Source: Aporhodopirellula rubra
GTDB taxonomy: Bacteria; Planctomycetota; Planctomycetia; Pirellulales; Pirellulaceae
Length of the DNA stretch: 64,000 nucleotides
Reading direction: 5' to 3'
NCBI RefSeq assembly: GCF_014192335.1
Contig: NZ_JACHXU010000015.1
Coordinates: 105,156 to 169,155, forward strand
This document shows, piece by piece, positions 8,896 to 18,754 of the stretch; the first letter of the stretch is position 1; every line of letters starts with the position of its first letter. The notes beneath the pieces were generated by a model. It made no database searches and was not told where the DNA came from. It saw nothing but the letters and a program-made list of their open reading frames with translations. A program made the position numbers and the translations under genes.

Positions 8896-10205
8896 TCTCG
8901 CACCTCATTATTGCCATGAAATCCACTCTTTACGACCAACAATCCTCCAAAGCGATAATAGCCAAAAATAGCCAAGAACGCGTTCCACAGTATCGAAATA
9001 AACGCATAACCGATCGCGGCACCTGTTGCGCCCAAAAAATGCGACAGAATTGGCACAACAACGAGCTGCCCAACGAGAGCGAACGAGCGAGCCTTAAGCA
9101 CCACGTTTTCTAAACCAGCAGCCGTCAGCAATAAATCAAGAGGCCCCGTGGCGGTATTGAACAACTGAGCAACCGCCAGAATTAGAATCGCACTCATCGC
9201 CTCGAGATAGATTTCTCCATAGAACAGCAATATAAATTTTTCTCCGAAGAACCACAGCATGGTCGCTGCCGCCCAAGAAAACCCCGAGCCAATTAGGCAG
9301 CATCGTGCAAACACCCGCTTGACATCACAAGACCTTCCGTCATGAAAAGCACGACAGAGACGAGGGTAAAAAATTGCGTTTGCAACGTATAATCCGGTAG
9401 GAAGCAACAGGGAAACTTGAAACGCCACACGGAAGTGAGAAACGTCAGCCTCCGACGCAAAGGCACTAATTAACAACGGCGTCGAATATAGAGAAACTGC
9501 ATGAACCCAATCCACACCTGCTAGCCTCTTTACGGAACTCATTGCACGCCGGTGTTCAATACTGGAATACGCTGGAGATGGCGACAACGAAATCTTCCTA
9601 AACAGGAAGATTGAAAATACAAACCCAACAGTGACAGCCGAAAGAAACGCTGTCATCGCAACGACTGGCGTCATGATTAAATCTGGGCTCAGCCAAAAAA
9701 CCGAGGTTATAAGCAGAAACAAGCCGGGCCGCAGCAACATGTCTGAAATCTGCGATCCTGCTACCTGACCAGTTCCTCGCAAGGTGGCGTTGGAGACAAC
9801 AGTCAAGACTAGGATTCCAGCTGCTGGAATACCGACCAAGACACCACTAAGCACACTGTAGTCCAGCTTGATCAGAGCAGCGATTACGATGAAACAAACT
9901 ACAGAAGCCAACAAGATCGTCATCGACCAGGTTGCGGCAAATCGTATTGGCTTACAGCGTTCAACTGGATCTAGAATTGCAACTTCGCGAACGATATAAT
10001 TCGGCACACCAGCTACAGCAATACTGTACATCAAGAGCACAATTGATTGACTAACAATAAAAACACCAAAATCAACCTGCGACAAGGACCTCGCTAGAAT
10101 AGATGACAGCGCGAACGAACTGAACAGGTAAAAGAAACGCAGTGTGAAGACACTCACCAGTTGAAGGCGACTTCTCATGACATCGCCTTGTAATCGGATC
10201 GGCAT
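8892..10205 (-). CDS. Polysaccharide repeat-unit flippase (Wzx-like, MOP superfamily)
   Basis: The protein has about 437 residues and 12-14 predicted hydrophobic helices, starting LQLVSVFTLRFFYLFSSFAL. The topology and length match Wzx/RfbX flippases that move undecaprenyl-linked repeat units to the periplasmic face. The frame opens with a TTG at 10235, but ATG 10205 is a more natural start; ATG 10178 (MRSRLQLV) is also possible and would leave only a few residues before the first helix. The 3' end overlaps the acyltransferase by 4 bp. Specificity is unknown. Confidence 0.8.
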   Translation of the reverse strand: MPIRLQGDVMRSRLQLVSVFTLRFFYLFSSFALSSILARSLSQVDFGVFIVSQSIVLLMYSIAVAGVPNYIVREVAILDPVERCKPIRFAATWSMTILLASVVCFIVIAALIKLDYSVLSGVLVGIPAAGILVLTVVSNATLRGTGQVAGSQISDMLLRPGLFLLITSVFWLSPDLIMTPVVAMTAFLSAVTVGFVFSIFLFRKISLSPSPAYSSIEHRRAMSSVKRLAGVDWVHAVSLYSTPLLISAFASEADVSHFRVAFQVSLLLPTGLYVANAIFYPRLCRAFHDGRSCDVKRVFARCCLIGSGFSWAAATMLWFFGEKFILLFYGEIYLEAMSAILILAVAQLFNTATGPLDLLLTAAGLENVVLKARSFALVGQLVVVPILSHFLGATGAAIGYAFISILWNAFLAIFGYYRFGGLLVVKSGFHGNNEVRE

Positions 10206-10289
10206 AGGCGTGGTAGTCCAGTATCCGTTAACCAATGAATGGGGACTACCATGTTTTGAAGAAGAGCCAAGAAACCTAGCTAGTAACGT

Positions 10290-12290
10290 CTATATGGAAG
10301 TTCCAGCTGGCTCTTGACTTTTTCTATCTAGCGATTTGACGTCATTACCAGTGGTCGACAACGAATGGCTGGGCAAATAAGAAGGGATTAAACGAGTGAC
10401 GGCTGCACGTACTTCCGCAGGTGCCGCATCCGACATTTTTATCAGCGTATCGAGACCCGATTGAATTGAAAAATCCTGAAAATCACTGGCGTACGCTGCG
10501 CGTACCTTGGGATGAGGCGTCGGAATTGTGGTTTCGTCGTCAAAGTAAAGCTCCTCGTAAAGCTTTTCGCCAGGACGAACGCCCGTGAACACGAACTCGA
10601 TGCTGCCCTTTGGGAGACCACTAAGTGCGACGAGATCACTGGCAAGCTGGACAATCCTAATGGGTTCACCCATGTCCAGAACAAAAATTTCACCTCCCCG
10701 ACACTGCGCGGCCGCCTGAATAACGAGCTGTGATGCCTCCGGGATTGACATGAAGTAGCGCGTCATTCGCTCATCAGTAATCGTAATCGGCCCCCCCCTT
10801 CGAATCTGCTCTTGAAAGATGGGAATTACGCTGCCTGCACTGCCCAAAACATTGCCAAACCGAACAACAGCGAACTTAGCCTGACTCTTCTGTGCGAATT
10901 CATACACGATGCGTTCGGCAAGATACTTCGAACAGCCCATGATGCTCGTCGGATTAACGGCCTTGTCGGTGCTAACCATTACGAAATGCTCCGCGTCGTG
11001 TCGGTCGGCTAGCGACGCAATCGTCCTTGTTCCAAGAATGTTATTTTTGACCGCCTCACCGGGATGCAGCTCCATCAGCGGAACATGCTTGTGGGCTGCG
11101 GCGTGAAAGATAATTTGAGGCCGCCGCGTTTCAAAGAGCCGTTGCATCCTCGACTGGTCTGTGATGTCGCCGATCTCTATGTGAAGCGTGATACCAAGCT
11201 CGCCTGCGACCGCCTTCAGTTCCCCATGGATCGCATGGATACGATTTTCCCCCCGGCCAAGCAAAATCACTTCACTCGGACCAAATCGCATCGTTTGTCG
11301 ACAGATCTCACTGCCGATGCTTCCTCCAGCACCAGTAATCAGAACTCGCTTGCCTTGCAGCAAATTCTCCACTTCCTCGGTGTCGAGCTGAATCGGATCG
11401 CGTCGTAGCAAGTCTTCAATATTGAGCGGACGCAGTGGAATCTGCTCATTCCCATCCATCGCGTCTTCGAACCGCGGAAGCACGCGAATGCTAAGATCGA
11501 CGGCATTGCACTGGTTGGTGAGCTGCCTCAAGGTCAATCCATCCAAGACGCCTGCCGGGACCAAAACATCCTTAGTGCCAAGCTTCGCGGCGACTTCAGT
11601 TAACTCACCCAGGTGACCGAGCACAGGGACACCACCGAGTACGGCACGACGGCGATAGCCAGGCTCGACTGCAAGTAGCGCCGTGATGCGGCAAGGCATT
11701 GACTGGTTCGAATTGATCTGCGCCGCAAGCTGACCAATGCTACGATCAGTCCCAACGAGGATCGCTGAGCGTTTTCTCCGACTGGGGAGGGCTATCCCGA
11801 AAACCTCATCCACAAAACGCCATGTACATCGCAGACCACCAATCACCACTACCGTCGCCAGAGCGTCGAGTAGGATGCTTAAGCGAGGAATCGCCCAAGC
11901 AAATGGCAACAAAAAGTAGTCGACAAATGCGACCACGAACATCGACACCATCGTCACTTTCAACAGGGATTTCAGGTCAGCAAAGGTGACATATCGCCAC
12001 CAACCATGAAAGTGTGAGCCAAAGTAGAAAACGGCAAGTTTGGAAATGACCACAGGACCGAGTGTTGACCAAAACAACTGCCGATGGCTATCGAGTGGCT
12101 GAAAATTAAATCTTGCGAAGAATGCAAACGCATAGATGGCGCTGAAGAGCACGAGGTGCAAACTCAGCAGGACAGGCAGACGGACAGCGGGATATCGCAC
12201 CTTATCTAGCCACGAAAACAACCTTCCTTTCAACCCAAAAGATGACGGAATCTCGGACGGCTCTGTTTGGATTCCCGATTCGGGGGACAT
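10290..12290 (-). CDS. CapD/PglF/WbpM-type nucleotide-sugar 4,6-dehydratase
   Basis: This long-form membrane enzyme has about 666 residues. The N-terminal 140 residues hold four transmembrane helices, followed by a CoA-binding-like Rossmann domain (SAILVGTD...). The catalytic SDR domain starts near residue 320 with ITGAGGSIGSEICRQ for NAD(P). The catalytic region STDKAVNPTSIMGCSKYLAE uses M-x3-K instead of Y-x3-K, as in PglF and WbpM. These enzymes convert UDP-GlcNAc to UDP-2-acetamido-2,6-dideoxy-4-hexulose at the inner membrane. With the aminotransferase at 1581, the hexapeptide acetyltransferase at 8305 and the PglC-like transferase at 3105, the gene set resembles a diacetylbacillosamine-type pathway. 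The frame opens at a GTG (12299); ATG 12290 is preferred. Confidence 0.92.
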   Translation of the reverse strand: MSPESGIQTEPSEIPSSFGLKGRLFSWLDKVRYPAVRLPVLLSLHLVLFSAIYAFAFFARFNFQPLDSHRQLFWSTLGPVVISKLAVFYFGSHFHGWWRYVTFADLKSLLKVTMVSMFVVAFVDYFLLPFAWAIPRLSILLDALATVVVIGGLRCTWRFVDEVFGIALPSRRKRSAILVGTDRSIGQLAAQINSNQSMPCRITALLAVEPGYRRRAVLGGVPVLGHLGELTEVAAKLGTKDVLVPAGVLDGLTLRQLTNQCNAVDLSIRVLPRFEDAMDGNEQIPLRPLNIEDLLRRDPIQLDTEEVENLLQGKRVLITGAGGSIGSEICRQTMRFGPSEVILLGRGENRIHAIHGELKAVAGELGITLHIEIGDITDQSRMQRLFETRRPQIIFHAAAHKHVPLMELHPGEAVKNNILGTRTIASLADRHDAEHFVMVSTDKAVNPTSIMGCSKYLAERIVYEFAQKSQAKFAVVRFGNVLGSAGSVIPIFQEQIRRGGPITITDERMTRYFMSIPEASQLVIQAAAQCRGGEIFVLDMGEPIRIVQLASDLVALSGLPKGSIEFVFTGVRPGEKLYEELYFDDETTIPTPHPKVRAAYASDFQDFSIQSGLDTLIKMSDAAPAEVRAAVTRLIPSYLPSHSLSTTGNDVKSLDRKSQEPAGTSI

Positions 12291-12359
12291 TATATTCACG
12301 GATTATTTAGGCGATTGATCAAGGCGAGCGAGAGTTAGGCGGCGAAGTTGCTACTTACG

Positions 12360-14717
12360 CTACACCGACTGGAGAGTATTGACATTGTCACCGTAGTACG
12401 CCTTGTGGGATTCGCCGTAACCATAGCCATAGGCGTCTGCGTCGTAACCGCCTGAGTAGCCGTAACTCTTATCTTTGGTTTGATAGCCGTTGACGATAAT
12501 CGCACCGACTTCACTGCCACTACGACGCAGAATGTCAGCGGCACGAACTGCCGCCTTGCGTCCATTCTTGATAATTCGGACCGCTAAGAGCACATTATCC
12601 ATCTCCTCAGAGACAACAGCAGCGTCGGACACAGCGAGTACCGGGGGGGTGTCGACGATGATAAAATCAAACTTGTCTCGCCATACGTTCAGCAACTGTG
12701 AAAAACGATCTGACTGCAGAAGTTCAGACGGGTTTGGCGGGATCGAACCTGCACCTACTGCAAACAAGTTTTCATTGACTGTCGTTTGAACCACATCAAC
12801 AGGATCACACTGATCCATGAGTGCCTCAGCAAAACCAAGTTCACCATCAAGGTGCAACAAACGCGCTACGCGAGGTTTTCGCAAATCAGCGTCAACAATC
12901 AGGGTCCGTTTGCCAGTTTGCGCAAATGCCATCGCGAGGTTCACACTCGTCGTGCTCTTACCATCGCCGGGCAATGGCGACGTTACTTGTATAACTTGAT
13001 GCCCATTTTTCCGAGCCTCTACCAACAGTCCCGTGCGTAGAACCCGGAACACCTCTGCAGCGGGTGTCCGAGGCTGATGATGCACTCGAACTGAACTATC
13101 AATTGCAAATGGCGCATCTTTTCTTTTGCGTTTGATAGGTTCAAAACGCGGCACATGAGCCAAGACCGGAGCACCTAGAGTACGCTGCACATCATCCGGG
13201 TCAACAAAAGTTGTATCCATCAAATCCGACAGCAAGGCCATCCCGAATCCGAGCAATCCACCTGCAAAGAGCCCTAACGCCAGCACGATGATTGGCTTCG
13301 GCCAACTTGGACGCTCCTGAGGTTCTGCATCACCGATGACGTCGGTAGAGAATCCCGCGTAGTCACGGACAAAGTTGAGTTCTTTAAGGGTGTCTTGAGT
13401 ATCTTCAAAAACCTCTTGACGACGCAGCATCTCGCGTCGAAGAGATTCCGCCTGCATCTCCACTTGCTCAAGTTCTTTCGCCTTAGCAAGCTCAACATCG
13501 CTTCGACGCTGAAGCACTTCACGTTGCTGTACTAAGCCCGCCAAGTCATTCCTTAACAAGCCAACATAGGTTTGCAACATCTCGGCAGGTTGCATTCGTT
13601 CACGTGTATCACTCGCCGTAATTTTCGCGGAGTTATCATCGATAAATTTTCGCATCATCGCAATTTGCTCCCGCAGCGACACAATCTGCGGATGACCATC
13701 GCTGAACTTCTCACGAAGCTTTTTTTCCTTCATTACCAAAGAAAGGTACTCATCGTACTCCGCTTGAGCAGTTGCCTGACGTATAGGCTGCTCCGCCTGG
13801 AATGCTTCGCTCGCGACATCTCCTCGAGTCACCTCATACATCAACTTCAGTCGGTTTACCTCTTTCTCACTTAGAAGTGCCAACCTGTCGAAATCCGAAA
13901 CAGTATTGGGAGCGTTATTACTGAGAAAGCTGGTGATCACCGCCAAACGAGAAGCGGTTTCTGCTTCAGTTTCGGTGAGATCGTGAAGATCTTCCTCAAT
14001 CTTGTCGAGTCGCTCCTTATGGATGTTCCTGGTCTTCTCCCCGTCCCACATGATCGCCGAATTTGCTAATTGATCTGCGAGTTGTTTTTCAGCTTCGCGG
14101 ACATCACGCCCGGTTTCGTTAGCAAGCTGCGTTAAGAGGTCGACAGCTTGGGTGCTAGTGCCCTCGAAGTGTTGCTTCAAGTAGGTTGAATACTCATCGA
14201 ATATCGCGCGCAAAATCGTCGCACAGTCCATAGGGGACGGATCATCGTAAGTTGCCTTGAGGGTATGCGCATCGCGAGCAACACCGTCGCCGCCTTTCGT
14301 CACATCAAGGTTATCCAAGATGTAAACCAATGGAGTAACACTGTCACTTTTATTGACCGCCTCGACGACACTCGAAATCTTATCGAGCTGATGCTCTTTG
14401 ATCGCTGCTGCAACAATCCGCCGACTTGTCATTAATTGGATGTGCGTGGAAAGCACATCTTCTTCGGTGTCAACGCCTTCTACAGACGATCCTGAACTCG
14501 CTCCTTTGACCAAGTCGCCTGATTTTTGGCCAACTAAGATTTCCATTTCGGCGCGGAACGTGGGTGGCGTTAGGAAGTAGTAGAGTGCCGCTGCGGCGAC
14601 GCCGAGGAAAAGGCCGAGGGCGATGAGGCCTTTGCGGCGGCGGAGGATACCGAGCAGGTCTAGCAAGTCCGTTTCTTGATTTGCTTGAGCTGGAGCGAGT
14701 GCTGCGGTGTCGTTCAT
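12360..14717 (-). CDS. Polysaccharide co-polymerase / BY-type tyrosine autokinase (Wzc-like)
   Basis: This 785-residue protein has two parts. The N-terminal Wzz-type domain has a first transmembrane helix (about residues 33-50), a long periplasmic coiled-coil-rich region and a second helix near residue 480 (PIIVLALGLFAGGLLGFGMA). The cytoplasmic kinase domain has Walker A SPLPGDGKSTTS (about residue 584), Walker A' LIVDADLRKPR and Walker B FIIVDTPPV. The tail is tyrosine-rich (YGYSGGYDADAYGYGYG), the usual autophosphorylation cluster. Such proteins control chain length and export of capsule or EPS through cycles of phosphorylation. The start codon directly abuts the stop of the polymerase/ligase gene (TAA ATG at 14720-14715), implying coupled translation. 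Confidence 0.93.
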   Translation of the reverse strand: MNDTAALAPAQANQETDLLDLLGILRRRKGLIALGLFLGVAAAALYYFLTPPTFRAEMEILVGQKSGDLVKGASSGSSVEGVDTEEDVLSTHIQLMTSRRIVAAAIKEHQLDKISSVVEAVNKSDSVTPLVYILDNLDVTKGGDGVARDAHTLKATYDDPSPMDCATILRAIFDEYSTYLKQHFEGTSTQAVDLLTQLANETGRDVREAEKQLADQLANSAIMWDGEKTRNIHKERLDKIEEDLHDLTETEAETASRLAVITSFLSNNAPNTVSDFDRLALLSEKEVNRLKLMYEVTRGDVASEAFQAEQPIRQATAQAEYDEYLSLVMKEKKLREKFSDGHPQIVSLREQIAMMRKFIDDNSAKITASDTRERMQPAEMLQTYVGLLRNDLAGLVQQREVLQRRSDVELAKAKELEQVEMQAESLRREMLRRQEVFEDTQDTLKELNFVRDYAGFSTDVIGDAEPQERPSWPKPIIVLALGLFAGGLLGFGMALLSDLMDTTFVDPDDVQRTLGAPVLAHVPRFEPIKRKRKDAPFAIDSSVRVHHQPRTPAAEVFRVLRTGLLVEARKNGHQVIQVTSPLPGDGKSTTSVNLAMAFAQTGKRTLIVDADLRKPRVARLLHLDGELGFAEALMDQCDPVDVVQTTVNENLFAVGAGSIPPNPSELLQSDRFSQLLNVWRDKFDFIIVDTPPVLAVSDAAVVSEEMDNVLLAVRIIKNGRKAAVRAADILRRSGSEVGAIIVNGYQTKDKSYGYSGGYDADAYGYGYGESHKAYYGDNVNTLQSV

Positions 14718-17435
14718 TTACGGCGTCTCGGTGGGGAGAAGTGTGGTCGATTGTCGGTGATGCAGTCGCTTGGACTGATCGAAAAGATTCTTATAACGGT
14801 CGTTGCTCGGTTCCAAATTCATGGCAACCCTTGCCTGGGATGCAGCTTCCTCTGCGTCGCCGGATTGGTAAAGCGATCGAGCGTAGCGATATCTTAATTC
14901 GGGGTCTTTGGGGTCTGCTTGTACCGCTTGTGAATAATGGTTAGCTGCGACGCGGAAGTCGCCCTTCGCCGAAGCAATTGCCGCTAAGGCTGATTGCTTC
15001 GGTATTGGCTCCATCTCTGCAGTCGACGCAATTGAACTGGCTTTGTCGAATAGCGATCGCCGCAAATCATCTGTCCCCGGCTCGCTTCGAATCACCAACG
15101 CCAGTCGATAAGGTGCCACCCACATGTCGGGCATCAGGCGTTCAGTGATTACTTCGTCCGTCAACTTTAGTCTGGACAGGCGATAGATCAATTCCAAATG
15201 CGTCAGATCAACCGAAAGCGTTTGTCGCCACTGACCTGTCATCGCTTCGATGTCGCCGGCCGCCCATGCGAGCAGGCCGTTGCCCAATGTCTGACGCGAA
15301 TCCACCGCGGAAAGCCGCATTGAATTCGCGAAAATATCCTTCCATGGACGGCCCGATGCGGCGCCGAGCTGGGCCATTCGCATCTGCGTTTTCGGCTGGA
15401 CCGGGTTGGCCGCGAGCGAAAGGCTGAACTGCTTCCACGCGGCAGCGAGAGACGGCTCTATCGCAATCTGTTGATTAATGCGCTGTTTCTGCAACTCGGT
15501 GGGCCCCGTATCACTGTCGTCGTACAACTGCATGATGATGGAATTCAGCGACGTTCGGTCCCAATCTGCGATCGGATTGGTAGGACGAGCCCGTGCAATT
15601 TGGCCGGCACGGATCTGGTCATAGGTCGCTCGTTGGGCACGATGCATCAGCAATTGAATCAAACGCCGATGCAAACGTTCATTAAGCGAACTGTTTCCTA
15701 ATTCTTGCTGAAGTTCTTCGATCCATTCGTCCGCGGTCGCGACAGTTGGTGACGGTGTGCGGGGAGCAAACGTCGTGGACGCCAACAAACGATCCGCTCT
15801 CACACAGCGTGCTTGATGCCAGATTGCCCAGGACAGCCCGCCGCCGAGGAACACAATCAGAGAACCGGTAATGATCATTGGCCCCTTGGTCGCTGAACTC
15901 ACAGACAACCGAAACGAACCTAACGACGTCGCATCGCCAGCTTCAGACGATCGGCTCTTTGAAACCCGGATTCGTCCTGAAGGCGATGCTGCAACCGATG
16001 CACCTATCAGCACCGATGCGGTGAGCAGGTTCGCGGGCATCAATAAACCGAACTCAGTAACCGCATGGAGCGACTGAAAAAGCAACGCGCCTAACCCTGC
16101 GATCCCCAGGGCCTGCTTCTCTCGCGTGCGACTGGACTGACACAACGAAATTGCTGCTCGACCGGATACGAATATAAACCCAACGACTAACAAAATTCCT
16201 GGGACACCAGCTTCGACGATCGTTTCCAGATATTGATTGTGTGCGTTCGGTAGCCAACCACGACTGGTCGTCGGCTCAAACGGTAATATTGCATAGCCGT
16301 ACGTTCCAAGACCTGAACCAAGCGGCAAGAAATGCGATAGCGCCGGCAAAGAGTCACGCCATAGCTGCCAGCGTCCGTCTGCCATCACACGATCAACGTC
16401 TAGATCACCGACGCGATCCTCGAATCGATCCAAAAGGCCAATCGCTTGTATCACCACCATGCTCAGCAACGCGACGACGAGGAATCCCGCGAAACGCCCA
16501 ACTCGACGTGGCGCACCGACGTGCTTCCAAATCAGCACGATCGCAACCGCCGTGATTACAAACGAGGTCCAACCACCACGCGAGTTACTGCAGATCAGAC
16601 CAACGGCGAGCCAAACGACCAACGCTCCCACTGCAAGGATGCCCGGATGGCTTAACACGGATGACCAACCGCCGCTAACGCCATAACCGCCCTCTTTCGA
16701 TGAGCCATTTTGCTTCAACATGAAATGCAGCAAACCGATCGCACAGAACAATGACATGCCGACGAAATCCGCACCGTGATTTCGAACTAAAAAGGTGCCA
16801 AAGGGTGTTGTTCCACCTTCGTTGGGAACACCCCAAAAGATTTCATTGGGATGCACCACAATCTGAACAATGCCCCAGAAAACTTGCGCAGCACCACAAG
16901 CTGCGATGGCCCCGAGGAGGAACAGCTTGGTCTTTGGAGTCTGAAAAAGCCCAGCCCCGAGAAACAATCCAACGATGCCAATCAACGCCATCGCGATCCA
17001 GTTGAAGGTCTCCCAAGGGACCAACGAAATCATTGACCAACTCGATGCATCAAGCCCAGCATACTGCTCTCGCAGCGAGAACGTGCCACTCGCAATGGCC
17101 GCCAACCAAGGAGGCGTTGGAATGAGTTGCACGACACCGATGGCCAGCAACCCAAGACAGAGCCCCCACAACCACCCCGTAGCGCGGAGCATCGGTGTCA
17201 CGTGGCGTAGATCGAGCCACGCGAGGACCAGGGCGGCAGCCAATGAACTGAGGATTAGAAAGCGTGGCAGGTGATAGAAACCACCAATAAGCCACACGGC
17301 CATCCAAATCGTCGCCATCAAAACAACGCGTGAAGCGTCTAAAAAAGGTGTCTGGCCCCAAATCCCTACTTGCCCCGTCGCGGTGCGTCCGGCGTGCCGC
17401 CTTTTATGTTTGGCAAGAGAAGCGTGGTGGGGCAT
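14718..17435 (-). CDS. O-antigen ligase/polymerase (Wzy_C) with C-terminal TPR-like domain
   Basis: This 905-residue protein is the first gene of the leftward polysaccharide chain. Residues 35-480 hold about a dozen membrane helices. The Wzy_C signatures are SNSRGGWTSFV, GSGLGTYGYA and NAHNQYLETIVEAGVPG, the last spanning the periplasmic loop and helix common to WaaL ligases and Wzy polymerases. After another helix near residue 530, the C-terminal 350 residues look alpha-helical with at least one clear TPR motif (FRVAANHYSQAVQADPKDPELRYRYARSLYQSG). Membrane proteins with this Wzy_C-TPR design are common in planctomycetes. It could polymerise the EPS or ligate it to an acceptor. Confidence 0.88.
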   Translation of the reverse strand: MPHHASLAKHKRRHAGRTATGQVGIWGQTPFLDASRVVLMATIWMAVWLIGGFYHLPRFLILSSLAAALVLAWLDLRHVTPMLRATGWLWGLCLGLLAIGVVQLIPTPPWLAAIASGTFSLREQYAGLDASSWSMISLVPWETFNWIAMALIGIVGLFLGAGLFQTPKTKLFLLGAIAACGAAQVFWGIVQIVVHPNEIFWGVPNEGGTTPFGTFLVRNHGADFVGMSLFCAIGLLHFMLKQNGSSKEGGYGVSGGWSSVLSHPGILAVGALVVWLAVGLICSNSRGGWTSFVITAVAIVLIWKHVGAPRRVGRFAGFLVVALLSMVVIQAIGLLDRFEDRVGDLDVDRVMADGRWQLWRDSLPALSHFLPLGSGLGTYGYAILPFEPTTSRGWLPNAHNQYLETIVEAGVPGILLVVGFIFVSGRAAISLCQSSRTREKQALGIAGLGALLFQSLHAVTEFGLLMPANLLTASVLIGASVAASPSGRIRVSKSRSSEAGDATSLGSFRLSVSSATKGPMIITGSLIVFLGGGLSWAIWHQARCVRADRLLASTTFAPRTPSPTVATADEWIEELQQELGNSSLNERLHRRLIQLLMHRAQRATYDQIRAGQIARARPTNPIADWDRTSLNSIIMQLYDDSDTGPTELQKQRINQQIAIEPSLAAAWKQFSLSLAANPVQPKTQMRMAQLGAASGRPWKDIFANSMRLSAVDSRQTLGNGLLAWAAGDIEAMTGQWRQTLSVDLTHLELIYRLSRLKLTDEVITERLMPDMWVAPYRLALVIRSEPGTDDLRRSLFDKASSIASTAEMEPIPKQSALAAIASAKGDFRVAANHYSQAVQADPKDPELRYRYARSLYQSGDAEEAASQARVAMNLEPSNDRYKNLFDQSKRLHHRQSTTLLPTETP

Positions 17436-17582
17436 AAAGCAGTTGACGAGGTGAAGTGTAGCGCCGCGTCCATACGATCATCTAAGGGGATGATGAGCGT
17501 GTTTAAGTCTAAATAAAACTCCTGATACCACCATCCATGAACCTGAAATTTCACAGAATGCTTTTGCCAGTAACGCAAATAA

Positions 17583-17610
17583 AAAACGCCGTTCATGTGA
17601 ACGGCGTTTT
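17583..17610 (-). terminator. Rho-independent terminator for the Gly-rich protein gene
   Basis: A perfect 13-bp inverted repeat (aaaacgccgttca / tgaacggcgtttt) flanks a 2-nt centre. On the minus strand it is followed by a run of T. It lies 28 bp after the stop of the 17638-18243 gene, between it and the polysaccharide operon, and so insulates that operon from upstream transcription. Confidence 0.9.
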
Positions 17611-17637
17611 CGTATTCAATATGATTCTAGATGCGAA

Positions 17638-18243
17638 CTACGGCCGGACGTAAACAACGTTGTCATCGTCATCCAACCCAGCAAGACCGGCGAGACCAGC
17701 GAGACCGGCAAGGGCCAAACCACCACCGCCGAATCCACCACCACCGCCGCCACCCATACCGCAAGAACTACCGTACCCACAACCCATCATCGGGGCCGCA
17801 GCAAGAGGTTCTTCGACGAGGATTTCTTCTTCGCAGAGGATCGTCTCTTCGATGATTTCGATCGGCTGCTCACAAGTGCAGATTTCGACTGCGTGACCAC
17901 AGCAAGGTGCCACTGGCGTAACAACTTCTGCGTGACAAGGCTGGCTGAGACGGCAGCCAACGAGCGACTCGCGTTCGGCGAGAAGTTCTTCCTCGTTCTT
18001 GGCACCTTGGTCAAGCTTGAGATCGAGTTCGATGATCTCGATGTCGAGCTTGGTTACGAGTTGCTTGCAATCCAGGTTATTTTCTTTGCCTTCGGCCAAG
18101 ATCTTGGAGACGAGTGTCTCGCGGTTTTCCTGCGTTGATTTTGTGTCAGAGACCACGGCTTCACTGCTCACTGCGAACGCCTGGACACCGAGACCCGCGA
18201 TACAGATGCCTGCAATCGCCAATTTTCCGAATGTCTTCATCAT
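17638..18243 (-). CDS. Small secreted Cys/Glu-rich protein with Gly-rich, AGL-repeat tail
   Basis: The likely start is the ATG at 18243 or the next codon, giving MKTFGKLAIAGICIAGLGVQAFA as a classical signal peptide (shown here in one short run), cleaved before about residue 24. The mature part has a charged coiled-coil-like segment (residues 40-100), a cluster of Cys residues (CHAEVVTPVAPCCGHAVEIC), a Glu-rich stretch, then MMGCGYGSSCGMGGGGGGG and four AGL repeats before an acidic end (LDDDDNVVYVRP). I do not recognise a family. A surface or cell-wall structural role is conceivable for a Cys/Gly-rich secreted planctomycete protein, but this is speculation. A strong terminator follows at 17583-17610. 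Confidence 0.7.
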   Translation of the reverse strand: MMKTFGKLAIAGICIAGLGVQAFAVSSEAVVSDTKSTQENRETLVSKILAEGKENNLDCKQLVTKLDIEIIELDLKLDQGAKNEEELLAERESLVGCRLSQPCHAEVVTPVAPCCGHAVEICTCEQPIEIIEETILCEEEILVEEPLAAAPMMGCGYGSSCGMGGGGGGGFGGGGLALAGLAGLAGLAGLDDDDNVVYVRP

Positions 18244-18754
18244 GATGTATACCCTTGGTTTGGTGACCAAATCAGACTCGCGAGTGGTACCGACACAGCA
18301 TCCTCCTACAAGTTCGATTGGATAATAGGGCCGGAAGCAGGCCGAATCAACCCCCTATTGCCCCTATTTTGTCAATTCTGGCGATTAAACGGGGGGAACG
18401 GGCTCGCACGTGCCCAAACACGCACCTGTAAACGTCTGCACACATACATCCTTAGTAGTTTGTCCGCCTGAGACGCTATAGCCAACAAGGCTCAACTGCG
18501 CCCTCAAAACGGCTTTAATAACTCAAAATCACGGTATTCTGCACCCACCACTCGACAATGGGTTCGGCGGTCCTCGTCCCAGCAGGAAAGTCCGTTCGCT
18601 CGTCACGGATCCTAAAATCAACCTCCGCGTTGCCGTGTTATCCGTAGACCAATCCAGGAAGAGAAATGGGACACTTGTTTCCCGACTGGCCTCCGCTACC
18701 AGAGGGAGACCATCGGTATACCCTTGATTTGCTAGCTGAATGAGCCGTCGGCAC
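18244..18754. other. Intergenic region
   Basis: This 511-bp gap lies between the Gly-rich protein gene (whose promoter should be here) and the 3' end of the symporter gene, both on the minus strand. It contains a direct repeat cccctatt at about 18352 and 18361. An 84-codon frame (18529-18783) looks random in composition and overlaps the symporter gene, so it is not annotated. Confidence 0.5.
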
